NCBI RefSeq assembly: GCF_023856365.1
Contig: NC_064535.1
Coordinates: forward strand, 13,722,363 to 13,786,362
Direction of reading: 5' to 3'
Length of the DNA: 64,000 bases
Source: Brienomyrus brachyistius
Lineage: Eukaryota > Chordata > Actinopteri > Osteoglossiformes > Mormyridae
Positions 1 to 10,350 of the stretch are shown here, in pieces. A program made the position numbers and the translations under genes. Within the stretch, counting starts at the first letter, position 1. Each line of letters starts with the position of its first letter. Below the pieces are notes generated by a model. That model was not told the origin of the DNA, searched no databases, and saw only the letters and a list, made by a program, of their open reading frames with translations.

Positions 1-857
1 CTTTCCTGTTATGAATAGAGGAACTGCAGGCAGATTCTCCTTCTTAAATAACGTAATGCAGCCCTTGATATTTTTTATATTTACATTTTAAATGAGAAAA
101 TATCTACCGGCTGAGTAGTGCATTAAGCAAGCTGTCTCGTTCAGCTTTGAACCTGCTCTATCCATCCAACTATCCCCCAAAACGGCTTATCCAGCTAAGA
201 GTCACGATGTGCAAACCTTCATTAACATGACATCAAGAAACTCAACACAAGTGTCAGGTTTCGACAGCGACCGAGTTTCACTCAGCTGTGGTTTTCCAGA
301 CCACTTTAGATGTGACTCTCCCACACCAACAATCAGTTCCTCTTATTTGTCTCAGTTTCCCTGATTCCTCACAATCTCAAGTTGAGAGTGTCTGACTGTC
401 CAAAGTTTAGAATCCATGGAAGTGATTTCGATTTCGGAATTTGATTATTGTGCCAGTCCACAAGTCCCAAACTTTTCTTCAAATTAGCCCAGCCATGCCA
501 AATATTTTATTTCACCCTCAGGATAATATGATTAAGCTAATCAGCTAATCTTCAAGCCCATAATTAGTCAAGTCAGGTGCGCTGGCTGTGAAATATACCA
601 AATTAATAGCGATTGCTCAAGAAAATGTTTGGAAATCAGTGAATTACGCTAATTCCTGTAAACCATTAAATGCTGGAAAAAATGTGAAACTATTTGATGT
701 TTATAGTCATTAACTGAAATGCTAAGAAGTTTGTGTAGTTTACAGTCATTAATACAAGAACTGATGTTGCCATTAGTTATGGAGAAAGTTGGGGACTGCG
801 AGGTTCATCATTACTGGTGGATTTCTGGGATTTCTGTCTGATGGTGGAGCCACTGAC
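1..857 (-). other. slc29a3: slc29a3 intron 5 (partial)
   Basis: AT-rich intronic DNA with no open frame resembling the ENT3 C-terminus on either strand. A short stretch near 163-205 looks like the 3' tail of a minus-strand SINE (GGATAAGC followed by GGATGG in the reverse complement). Nothing else is recognised. Confidence 0.7.
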
Positions 858-1020
858 CGTGAGTATGTCAGTCTGGGCAGAAGGAGGTACAAGCCGATGC
901 AGAGCAGCGTGAAGATATCTGCGGTCAGGAAGTAGGCCAGGGCACTATCTGTCACGTCCTTGGCTACTGCCAGGTCCACGATGGACGCAACCGCACTCAT
1001 AGTGCCCCCCATGGCTTGTC
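858..1020 (-). CDS. slc29a3: slc29a3 coding exon 5 (helices 5-6), last exon in window
   Basis: 163 bp, acceptor CTCCTCAG, donor GTCAGT. It encodes (G)[17 protein letters not shown] and the following helix ending LLLPRLTYS(R), matching human GGAMGGTVSAVASLVDLA and LLLSRLEYAR. It ends in phase 2 inside an Arg codon, so the gene must continue to the left of position 1. Confidence 0.94.
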
Positions 1021-4000
1021 CTGAGGAGTGCGTGGAACAAGATGGAAGGTAAATATCTACAGGTTGATTGTATATCAGGTGCCGATGTACACTGCAGATT
1101 TATGCGAATGCTAGCTAATGGCCAGCCATGATGTGCTGTAAACTTTATATGGTGGATTTCCATCCCTCCATCCATCCATCCATTTATCCATCCATCCAGC
1201 CATCAGTGCTTATCCAATCCCTAAATGGGATGCCAGTCCATCTCAGGACACAGTGCAATATATGTGCCTCTCACTCTTCTGCCGTGTACCTACCAGATAT
1301 GAGCGCTTGTGAGATCCTCATGGGGAAGTGGCCGCTGATCCCAAAGACACTTCCTGAGAAGATGTTGGAGGCCCCGCTGACCAGGGCGACACTGGCCAGA
1401 GTCCCAGCGAAGAACTGAATCTGGTGGTCTGACACATCCACCACGACCAGGACCGTGGTCACGATGAAGACGGCGAGGATCATGCCCAGTGAGGTAAGGA
1501 TCCGGAACCTTGAGGAGAGTCTGTCAACATGCATGTGGTCATGCTTTGTTTTCCAAAGCGATTGACGCTGAACGTGTCACTGCTCAGCTCACCAAATATT
1601 ACACGCAGACACATCACTGTCAGGTAGCATATAGCTAAATAAGCCTACAATGAAATGAAACGGCTCCAGCTCGTAAAATCTAGCTTGATCTAGATAATCT
1701 GGGCGCTTAGCAGCAAGTGCTAGACAGCCGAGTTGAATAGTATCTCAGAAACATGTTTTCTCATTAGACTAAAAGCCACTAAGAAAGGGGAGAGAAAAAC
1801 AGGGCATTGTTAGGCTGGTGTTCCCGGGCCGTCAGCAGTGTGATGTCCTGATTGGACGTGTGAAGCTAGCTAGACTAAAAACCAGTCTTTATTACTTTAT
1901 TACTCTGAGCTGCATAAAAACTGACCAAAAAGCACTCCTGGAAAAGGCCGAGTCACGTCCTAAACAATAAAGAGTCTTTCAGACCCACTGCAGGGCAAGA
2001 ATTTGTTGTCCAAATGGTTCACATAGACTCTGCTTGTTCAGTACTCAGCACATTGATCAAGATTAGTCCATATTCTAGGGCTACTGACCCTGCCCCTGGA
2101 GAACTACCTCCTAGTAGAGCTTAGGTGCACCACTAATTTAACACACCTGATACAGATAATCGGGCCCTTCAGTAACATCTCGGTGTTGTAGCCAGCTATG
2201 TTGAAGCTCAGCTGGCTCCAATACTGAAGGGTCTGATTATCCGTATTAGGTTTGTTAAATTAAGGGCTGCACCTAAGGTCTGCTGGATGGTAAATCTCCA
2301 GGGGCAGCGTTGGGCAGCACTGCTATATTCTAACCCACTGCTGTTAATCTGACATGTTAGTCTAGTTAGCTGGGCACCTTTTTGCACAGTTTTTCCACCA
2401 AACTGGTTTTAAAGAGAATATCAAAGTCAACCGAAAGATTTATTGGGACGACATTTATCACAGTCCTTAGCATCTCAAGCTTGCTGACTAAAATTACGAC
2501 ACTTTTCCTGACATAATACTACAGAAAAAACATCATGTAGCTTCCCTTAGTGTGCCTGTGTTCAGGGGATGGGAAATGGTGAAATACCTGTTGACCAGGA
2601 GGTAGTTGAGGACCAGACACAGCACTGAGGGCACAGTGGAAGCGATGGACAGGTAGCTCTCGAAGTAGTCCTACAGACACACAACACGGTTAAACACCCC
2701 GGCAAAAAATTTCAGGCGCTTCAGGTCCACACACGTTTAACCTGATATCTCAGATTACATAATACACCACATTTAACATACCTTTGCTGTCAAAATATGT
2801 GTAACAGAAATTTCTTATTGCAACAAATCAGGCATCCGATGCTGATCTCACATTAGACTCCACTCTTTTCTGCAAGTCAGTGACTAATGTAGATTGATAT
2901 CAAGCGTCACTGAAATATGGGAGGTTTGGGATCGATGGCAACGTCAACGAGATCCAGAGGCACAATCGGTCAGTGTGTGGTACTTATACAGAAGCATGAT
3001 GCAGAGCAATGCTGAAGCTGAGTGTGAGCATACAGTACATTCATTTACTGAGTTTCAAAGTATGGTGACAAGATATTGTTGTGCTTGCGTGAGGCTGCGT
3101 TTCATGCTGCAGCATTACGAAACAGTTTGACACCAAACAATGATCTCTACAATTAAACAAAACGAAAAAACAGCGATCGACGAAACCGAAACAACTTTTA
3201 CATGCTGCCTTCTCCCTGCAAAGAAGCACAGATTCAAGAAAAAGGGAAGTGGAAAGGAAGGAGACACCATGAAGGCAAGACTACTTGCCATTCTCCTGGG
3301 AACACGCTGTCAGCTCTACACCTTCTACCTTCTTCAACTGGGCAGCACACTAGAGAAGATGGTGTCCTCAAATACAAGAGATCACATGACCGATTGAAAG
3401 TCTTCTTCCCTATGAACTTTCCATACCAGCGGAAACAGCATCTTAATCTCTCTCATGCTCTGAGCCACAGGGAAAGGTAGCCGTCTTTTGTGAATTAGGT
3501 TTGTTCCTGGGGACTGTGACGCAGAGAACTGGCTACATGGTCTCTCACATCATGTAAATGAAAACAAAAATGACACGGTTAGGGATTGGGGGCTGGTACA
3601 GGTTCAATTAAGGTCTTCAGGTCATAGACTTTAGGGCAGAGTTATTCAAATCACGGTCCTCAAGGGAGGAGTTCTGCTTCCTTTACCCGTCAGCCAGGTG
3701 AGAAGCCCCTGTAGCCAATCAGAATCAGTAATTATTAAACTAACTACCTGGGAGAGCTGCAAACCGGGATTTGGAATCGAGGGCCAGATTTGAAGAGCCC
3801 TACTGTAGGGTGCACCATCTCCTTAATCACCTATCTGTTGTACATTCCCAGCCCTCCTCGCTTCCCCTCCTTCCCCTTGCTCCCAGCTTCCCATACCTGA
3901 CAGCTCACTTCCCATGAGATCCACAGGGAAGGTTGTGTGCTATGAAAGGCCTCTCACTGCTGGCTTGCGGTCATGGGACTTTCCTGGTGCACATCTGACT

Positions 4001-6953
4001 CAGTGGCATGGTCTCTGTCACCTAGCAACACGTCTCCATGTGGAGTGCTTTCCTAAACACTGTCATCAGCACTTTCACAGAATAACGTTACAATTAGTAG
4101 TGAATTCCTTCTTATCCTTTTGACATTTTCAGAATAGTGAGGAAGGAAAGTCAATTAAAAGGCACTACATTTCTACACTAAAGGCAGCATCCAACAGTAC
4201 AATTCTTAGATTTCGCCCTCAGCACGTTAGCTCTTCAAAAATCATTAAAAACACAGACAAGAACACTGGACAAATTAACCCAAACTTTCAATATAGGTGA
4301 AAAATCCCACACCAATATGTGTACAAAACATCTACACACTTGATTTACTTCCCATATTGCACCATATTAAAGCACCATATTAAAACAATAAAACAACTTA
4401 TTTATTTTTTATTACAAAAAAACACAGACGTATGCTTAAAAATCTACAAGCAATTAGCACATGGTCTGGTTTCTCCTACTGCAAATGGATTCTGGACCCA
4501 TTGACCGTGGTAAGCCCATACTCACTCAAAGTGTTCCTGCCCCTACTAGGCTTTCCATCACAGATTTAAGCTCAATGAAAAACAACATTAAAATATTAAC
4601 AAAAACCATTAAACATATTCAGAAAATGCAGTATTCAGCATCATATACAGAACTAACCTTTGAGGATCTGCCATCTTTAAAACAGAAAATATGATGCTTT
4701 TAGCTAGAATTAAAAAACATCTAAAATATACTGAAATTATTAAACATATTCATTTTGTTATTCTTCTTTCTTCCAAACATCCAATTCTCTATGGTCATTG
4801 CCGGCTCAGATGACCCTGGTTTGACACCTGTCCAAACAGCTATGGACCCACTTCCGGAGGTCAAAGGTCACCAGCACTTCTACCCATTTATCACACAAAG
4901 ACTAAAACTCGGGTCACATGAGATGGTTAAACTGATATTTAAGCAGAAACATCTCCTTCACAAGCCCTTATCTGGCATTGTTTGAATGGACATTTGACTG
5001 GATTTTTAATCACAGAACCATTAACATAATATGACTGAAGTGGAACAATATTTCAGAAACTTCACCAATCTTATTATTAGGGTTGTCACGACACTAGAAT
5101 TTTGACTTTGATAACGATACTAAATATAGCAACACAATTTTCGATATCGTGTCACAAATGGTCTCATATAACTTCAATTATATCATCCCTACACTGACTC
5201 CCTGTGGGACTCAGCATCTAATTCAAAATTTTGCTACTCACCCACAAAGCCTTTCATGGTCACACCCCCTAATATATCACCGACCTTCTGTAACATTATT
5301 CCTGCGGCCGTACTCTGAGATCTACTCAATCGCATTTCCTTTTAGCTCTTCGTACCAGATCAAAGACCCATGGGTATCGTGTATTTCAGTCTCTGGCTCC
5401 AAGGTTACGGTCTTACATTGTCTTTATGATCTGCTCCATCAACTGAGATATTTAAGAACCAACTCAAAACATTTCTGTAATGAGCAGGCCTTTGGATAAT
5501 TTTATTGTGTTTTTTTTTTATTTATGTTGCTTGAATTTCTGTGTTTTACAGTTGTATATGCATATTGTTCAGTGCCTTGTGACCTTTCCTTGTGAAAGCC
5601 ACTTTAGAAATAACTTTTACTTGATTACTTAAAAAAATGAAAACAATAAAAATGACTAAATCTTATAGCCCAAAAGTCAATGGATTTATTGTTTTGGATT
5701 TTATCTGCCATTTACAAGTTTTATATATATATTTTGAATAAAAACAAAATCTATACTAGACTTTCTAATAAAATAACCTTTAAATAACAAGCGAAGTTAA
5801 AATTTTCAGCAGTCAACATCAATACAAAAATATGTCACTAACAAACTGAAATACCTTAAAGATAAATAACTTATGCTTAATTTAATAAGAGCATAATAAC
5901 TAAACCCTCAACATATTCACTCTGAAATGAACTTTTATGTAGTTCCTTTGCCTTTTTCAGTTTCTTTGCCGAAAAGACTAACACGATAACATTGTCTTCT
6001 AGGTCAGTCTCATTCGCCTTAGACAGCAGATTAAGCCAGAAGTACTGAGTACTCATCCTGAGGTGTAGCAGGGAGCAGGAAAACACAGATATTGCCTTGG
6101 AAAATGTGCTAGAATGGGCAAAGTGGCAATATGCCAAAGTAACAGAGTCTTCCTATACCCTAGATTCAACGTGAAGCTTTTAAGGAACAGTTTCGTCAGA
6201 CGGACCTCCCTCAGTTATACTCCCAGTTCCACTGGCTGCTGCCTTGTTTCTCTGTGATGATGTTGGACATCAATCTTTTTTCTTTGTAACTTGTTCCTCT
6301 TCCTTGTGTTGCTTCTGCTGACCCTCTATCCTTGCTGTCTTCAATTACAATCAATTTTTGGATTAACTCAATATAATAAGACCAAATACATAAAACAAAA
6401 GTGTTCAGGCTTTCCTCACACATACGCAGAGGTCAGGGATTACTGCTACCACTCACATACAGGTCAGGGGTCATGGCTACCCCCCCCCTCCTCACACTGA
6501 GGTCGGAGCATGCCCCCCCCACTCAAACTGAGGTCAGAGTGTGCCCCCCCCCCACACTGAGGTCGGAGCATGCCCCCCCCCCCCCCCCCCCCACTCACAC
6601 TGAGGTCAGAGTGTGCCCCCCCCCCCACTGAGGTCAGAGCGTGCCCCCCCCCCCCCCCACTGAGGTCAGAGCGTGCCCCCCCCCACACTCACACTGAGAT
6701 CAGAGCGTGGCTCCTCGTGCTCTAGGTCAGACTCGTTGCTCAGCTTGTACAGCCAGTAGTGCTTGGCTGTGATGAAAAAGTTCCAGGGCAGCAACGAGCC
6801 AACGCCCAGAAGGAAGAAGATGATATAGACCAGGCAGTAGGTGTCTTTCGGCTGGTGCCGGACACCCAGAGTCCCCGCGGGATGCTCCCCTGCCAGCAGG
6901 GGGGCCTCGTCACCTGCCACACCCAGGCCTTCGTCCTTCTCTTCTTCAGGCAT
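858..6953 (-). CDS. slc29a3: slc29a3 (ENT3), 5' four coding exons; 3' end outside window
   Basis: Equilibrative nucleoside transporter 3, a polytopic carrier that moves nucleosides across lysosomal and mitochondrial membranes. Four exons (6953-6693, 2670-2588, 1520-1294, 1020-858) join in frame (phases 0, 2, 1, 2) into the N-terminal ~244 residues. The product aligns along its length with human ENT3: [19 protein letters not shown] in helix 1, DYFESYL..ASTVPS, SGAS.., FPMR.SQALISG, and AMGGT.SAVAS. Residues 15-20 (DEAPLL) fit the [DE]xxxL[LI] lysosomal sorting signal seen in ENT3 rather than plasma-membrane ENT1/2. ENTs have 11 helices; the first six or so are here. The final large exon (after the split Arg codon at 858) is not in positions 1-857, so it lies off the window. 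The start is the first in-frame ATG, with an in-frame TAG 24 bases upstream. The gene is downstream of unc5b on the same strand, as in human. Confidence 0.95.
1150..1265 (-). repeat. SINE 3'-tail fragment with (CCAT)n
   Basis: The reverse complement reads like the 3' half of the fish SINE at 11279-11630: 'gatggactggcatccc', then 'ggataagca', ending in a (GGAT)n run that appears here as CCAT repeats at about 1160-1197. It lies in slc29a3 intron 4 and is 5'-truncated. Confidence 0.65.
1294..1520 (-). CDS. slc29a3: slc29a3 coding exon 4 (helices 3-4)
   Basis: 227 bp between a GTTGACAG acceptor and a GTAGGTAC donor. It encodes [18 protein letters not shown], a second hydrophobic segment, and the conserved ENT stretch [26 protein letters not shown]. 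Phase 2 in and phase 1 out agree with both neighbours. Confidence 0.95.
2076..2322. mobile_element. Non-autonomous hAT-type MITE, 247 bp
   Basis: Long imperfect inverted repeat: 'cccctggag..ctacc' near 2093 is mirrored by 'ctccaggggc' near 2297-2306, and arms of about 90 bp pair, including 'ttcagta' against 'tactgaa'. The ends fit the pattern YAGNGCTRC. The flanks 2068-2075 (ccatattc) and 2323-2330 (ctatattc) agree at 7 of 8 bases, the target duplication length of hAT elements. No coding capacity. It lies in slc29a3 intron 3. Confidence 0.8.
2588..2670 (-). CDS. slc29a3: slc29a3 coding exon 3 (helix 2)
   Basis: 83 bp flanked by CTGTAG and GTATTT. It translates to 27 codons plus two bases, beginning [17 protein letters not shown] and ending LVN(R), matching the second membrane helix of human ENT3. 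Phase 0 in, phase 2 out. It is too short to stand out as an open frame and was found by homology. Confidence 0.93.
3637..3802. mobile_element. hAT-type MITE, 166 bp (family shared with 24472-24627)
   Basis: It starts 'cagagttattcaaatcacgg' and ends 'gatttgaagagccc..'. The flanks 3629-3636 (ctttaggg) and 3803-3810 (ctgtaggg) agree at 7 of 8 bases. The core 'agtaattattaaact' and both ends recur in opposite orientation at 24472-24627, so this is a repeat family. It lies in slc29a3 intron 2. Confidence 0.78.
5150..5640 (+). mobile_element. Degraded L2-type LINE, 3' end of reverse transcriptase ORF and tail
   Basis: Reading + strand from about 5190, with stop codons at two conserved Trp/Gln positions, gives a recognisable LINE segment: H-x-LPV...[13 protein letters not shown]....YI.DLL, later FSFSS-like residues and FK.QLKTFL near 5452-5475. 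The tail (5560-5636) has the L2 ending 'gtgccttgtgacc', 'gtgaaagccactttagaaat' and a TTAC/TGATTACTT terminus. It is fossil, with no intact ORF. It lies in slc29a3 intron 2, antisense to the gene. Confidence 0.75.
6418..6692 (-). repeat. Minisatellite derived from the slc29a3 exon-2 splice donor
   Basis: Six copies of a 30-40 bp unit, in sense orientation 'gacctcagtg' plus a G run, start near 6494, 6525, 6556, 6597, 6627 and 6658. Two more degenerate copies lie near 6418 and 6457. The last copy on the right is the authentic exon 2 end (GATCTCAGT|GTGAGT). Copies differ mainly in the length of the C/G homopolymer (up to 20 C at 6573-6592) and in whether the GTGAGT is kept. Confidence 0.9.
6693..6953 (-). 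CDS. slc29a3: slc29a3 coding exon 2 (start codon, helix 1)
   Basis: 87 codons from ATG (6953-6951). It encodes the acidic cytosolic N-terminus with the dileucine signal DEAPLL, then transmembrane helix 1 around residues 40-60 and the start of the first luminal loop ([16 protein letters not shown]). The donor reads AGT|GTGAGT and is phase 0. The exon also carries 5' UTR; the best acceptor is TTTTAG with the exon starting at 6995, and a second possible one (CTACTAG) starts it at 6974. The donor region is repeated as a minisatellite in the intron. Confidence 0.95.
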
Positions 6954-7112
6954 GGCAGAGGTTACCTTGGTGCTCTAGTAGGAGTTCACGCTTGCCTAAA
7001 AGGGCATCAAGGAAAAACGTTCATGGGGAAGGGGGAGGCAACAAACAAATGACAACATGAAAGGGGGAGCAGGGTAAGGAAGAAGTATGACAGAGGGGAT
7101 GAGGAAGGAGAT

Positions 7113-7140
7113 GGGTGGGGGGTGGGGGGTGGGGGGTGGG
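7113..7140 (+). repeat. G-rich tract (GGGGGGT)n
   Basis: Four to five runs of four to six G separated by single T on the + strand in slc29a3 intron 1. It satisfies the four-run G-quadruplex pattern on the + strand; the transcribed RNA would be C-rich. The tract is about 120-145 bases upstream of the exon 2 acceptor. Confidence 0.85.
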
Positions 7141-8244
7141 AAAGATGAACAAATGTGAGGTTGTCATGGCAACACAAAGGCAGAAAATATTAAATGAATT
7201 CAGATTATGTTGCACATTAGACTGCAGTTTTCATAAAACAGCACAAAAAAAATCACAGGCTGATCTTCAAGTTATAGTAAAACAAATAATAAATCATAAC
7301 AATTACAAGAACAAAAATAAAAATAACAATTATTATTATTTTTATATAGTACATTACAGTGCTTGCTAGTTAATAGTACACACACCAAATAAAAAGACGA
7401 CAAAGCTAACCACAGAACTGGTGCACAGTATTTACCGAAAAGTACCATAGCACGCTCACCAGCAAAGCCAAGCACACACGAAGACACACACTTTTTCAAG
7501 CTCACAAAGCACTAACGTGATTGTAGGTCCAGCTCTTCCCTGTGTCACCACAGTAATGTCCTCCCCAGTGAAAGAGGCCCGGGCAGGCCTGGGGTTTAAC
7601 TGAGGGACGAGGCCCCCTCCTGCCGCCTCCGTAGCTCTGCACATGGGATGAACACAGAGCTAAGTGAGCAAAAAGTGGTTCAACCCATCCACCCCCCCCA
7701 CCATATGATGAAACCATGTGACACAGCATGTGTCACAGCTTTATTGCCCCTGAAATAACATACAGAGGGTTTGTACCAAGTCAAGACGAACACCATAGCA
7801 GTCATTAAGTGGACCAACCCTGAATCAGTCTTATTCTACACTACCTTGTAATATATCCAGGTTTAACAGATCAGACTATATCACCCTTAGTCCAATGTAA
7901 GATTTCCCCATCTTCCATTACATCTGAGACAAAATGCAGAAGAAAATTAAATACACCCTCACTGAAACATGTGTAGATTATGTGAATTATTTTGCAAAAG
8001 AATTACACTAGAAAGCAGATTTGGTGAAACAGCCTAGTGTTACAAAATCCGAGTTGAGTAAGGTGGGTGTTTTTATTTATTTATTTATTTTTAAAAAGCT
8101 AAGAACAGAAAAAATGACTAGGCTGATACATCTGGGGAACATATAGGACAGAAGGTATAGGTATGAAAAGATATTTTTGAAAACTGACATTTGTTTAATA
8201 TTACATGTTTCAAAATAGCTTTAAATTGACTAGAAAACAAACAG

Positions 8245-8490
8245 TCAGCAACAGTCCAAAAACACACTAAGGTGAACTGAAATTGCCATACTGTCTGTAG
8301 GTATGTATGTATGTGTGCGTGTGAGGGGTGTGTGTGTGTGTGTGTGTGTGTGAGGGGTGTGTGTGCCCTGACACATCTTGGGTGATTCCCTGCTTTGCAC
8401 CCATAGCTTCCGGGACAGGCTCTGGACCCCCGTGACCCAGCACAGGATAAGCAGCTATAGAAGGTGGGAAGGTGGATTGATAGATGATAA
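8245..8490 (+). mobile_element. 5'-truncated DANA-like SINE fragment
   Basis: It matches the 3' two-thirds of the SINE at 11279-11630: 'cagtccaaaaaca', 'aattgcc..tgt..gtaggt', 'tgtgtgccctg', 'ttccgggacaggctc', 'ggacccccgtgaccca', 'ggataagca', and the final 'ggtgg-ttga' tail. A (TG)n expansion occupies 8326-8352 in the middle. It lies in slc29a3 intron 1. Confidence 0.8.
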
Positions 8491-8726
8491 ACAAAGTTTT
8501 TAATCAGAATGGAAATCTACTGATGCACAATATGTGGACAAACCTGAGCCTGATTCTGCTCTATTTTATCAACAGTAACATGATGACACTCATGTTCATT
8601 CTGTGGTTTGCTTGGTTCAGTTTGTGCAAGAAATAGCAGTGAGGACTTGGACGTTTTCTCTATGTGAGAAACCACGCGACTCCTCTTTTCCCTACTCCAA
8701 TCCCCCCAAAGAAAGAGGGGATAAAT

Positions 8727-8905
8727 GGATGCGAGGGCTCAGTGGGTTAGGCCTTTGTGCCTCTGATTGGAAGGTCGCCAGTTGGAGTTTCATCCTCCGC
8801 AGAACTGTCACATGTCCATTGTCCTTCAGCAAGGAACTGATCCTGAAACGCTCCAGGGACCCAGATAAATAGCTGACCCAGTGCTCCAACCACAAGCTTT
8901 CCTCT
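8727..8905 (+). mobile_element. tRNA-derived SINE, second family
   Basis: It begins 'gggctcagtgggttaggcc' (A-box-like), followed by 'ggaaggtcgccagttggagt' (B-box region of a tRNA-like head) and 'ccttcagcaaggaactgat'. The same layout recurs at 53366-53575 with 'gatcggaaagtcactgattc' and 'cccttgagcaaggcc'. It is diverged and no target duplication was identified. Confidence 0.65.
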
Positions 8906-10171
8906 TACCTAATATATATGCATCCATGTCTCAAATGAGAGCATGATGAAAAGACGCATTCCAATATGTTTCAGCAAATAAAGCATGCTTTCATGATGAA
9001 AACGGTTTCATGTCAGGTAAGCATCTTTCGTGTTTTCATTGGAGCAGACTAACCACGGTCAACATAGCTGCACAACTGACAGTAAATGTGCCGAAACCCT
9101 TAGTGAAGCTGTATGCCAAAGTACTATTCTGCCACCATACATCTATGCAGACTGTTGGATGACCCTGTACTGGAATTAAGTTCCCAAAACGTGTACAGCT
9201 GTCAGACAGGATATCTTACGGTTGGCATTAAATAAATAACTCAATGACACCGCAACCCAAAACTGCTTCTCTAATGCACTTAATGTCGAGAAGCAACTTT
9301 AATCAGCTAACTAAAGCCCTTACTACAACTTCTTTAATCTATGTGGCAAAATCCGTAGGACTCCCAGAGTCAATACTTCATACGCAGGTAAATATGCTGC
9401 TATTATTATTAAGGTATAATTATTCCGTTTCAAAACGTTAGAGATAAAAACGGTAGAGGCAACGAAACCTACAGAAAACATCACGTGTGTCACAGATTGT
9501 CACGAGTGGATTTTATTTATTTTTTTTACTTTTGGTTAAAACCATTTTCTTAGACTTTCTTAGAATATTGCACCTTAGTGGGAAAGCTGGACTCACTTTC
9601 GCCGCATTACGAAACCTTACAATTTTACAAACCGTTACAAACACGATTTTAGATCCAACAATTAAACTATATGCAATGTGAATGCGTATATACAAATATT
9701 ACATCTAGGAATTATTTTCAGCCGATTTTGTATTACTGCCTTAACACGCTGGTCTGATATAAAGTGCGTTTATTAAGTATATATACAATCGGTAAAAAAA
9801 AATATCACATGACGATTATTGTTCATTGTATGGCAAGTGCATTAACACATTTACATTAACATATTGTTCAGAGATCGCTCGTTTACAAAGTTAATGCCAC
9901 TTTGATCACATGACCCGAAAGCCGCACCGCGCTGTTTAAGGCCGAGCATTACCACAAATGCGAAGTAAATGTGGGGTACATATACTTTACTATTTCACCT
10001 CAATTTACTATGATCTGTTTCCTGCCTGCTCATCAACAGTGTCCGCAGTAACTTCACGAGATTTTGGTGTTATATACGTAAACCGGGTATGCAATTGAGA
10101 ATCCTACGGCAAAACACAGTATATACTTTAATTAAAACCACGTATATGGACAAAAAAACAAGTGTACTCAC

Positions 10172-10350
10172 AAGCCTTCCCGTCACTTCAGCGTTTCAGT
10201 CCGCGGTCACATCGTACCCCAGCCCTAACCGAAACCCAGATGCCCACTCTCCATGTAAAGACCTGACCAATCTATACTGGCGCCATCGTTCGCGCAGACC
10301 TTGGTAGCAGAGCAAAGAGCGCAAGATTGGAAAAAGGCGCCAAGATCAAG
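10172..10350 (-). promoter_or_regulatory. slc29a3: slc29a3 promoter and non-coding exon 1 (predicted)
   Basis: A GC/CpG-rich patch in AT-rich surroundings. On the minus strand it contains CCAAT-type boxes in both orientations (ATTGG at 10271-10267 and CCAATC near 10332) and a GATGGCGCC element like a YY1 site near 10288-10280. It ends in a strong donor, GCTT|GTGAGTAC, with the last exon base at 10172. The ATGs in the putative exon run into early stops, which fits a 5' UTR exon spliced to exon 2. The transcription start is not determined. Confidence 0.5.

Larger units (their letters stand above)
2671..6692 (-). other. slc29a3: slc29a3 intron 2
   Basis: 4.0-kb intron joining exon 2 (donor at 6692) to exon 3 (acceptor at 2671). 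It holds the MITE at 3637-3802, the L2 fragment at 5150-5640, AT-rich DNA at 4140-4760 and 5640-5880, and the donor-derived minisatellite at 6418-6692. About 5085-5155 ('gggttgtcacgacac', 'gataacgatactaaa') resembles the end of a DNA transposon but was not delimited. No other gene is seen. Confidence 0.8.
6996..10171 (-). other. slc29a3: slc29a3 intron 1 (inferred)
   Basis: This lies between the inferred non-coding exon 1 and exon 2. It contains the G-rich tract, the two SINE fragments at 8245-8490 and 8727-8905, and unremarkable AT-rich DNA at 8906-10080. Short open frames here have no recognisable domain and I treat them as chance. Confidence 0.6.

Noticed and set aside
5149..5499. 116-codon + strand open frame as a gene
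   Set aside because: The recognisable protein similarity (L2-type reverse transcriptase C-terminus) is in another frame with stop codons, so this is a fossil LINE.
6464..6688. Gly/His-rich open frame across the poly-C region
   Set aside because: It is a frame through the donor-derived minisatellite and G runs; it reads into the intron of slc29a3 and has no homology.
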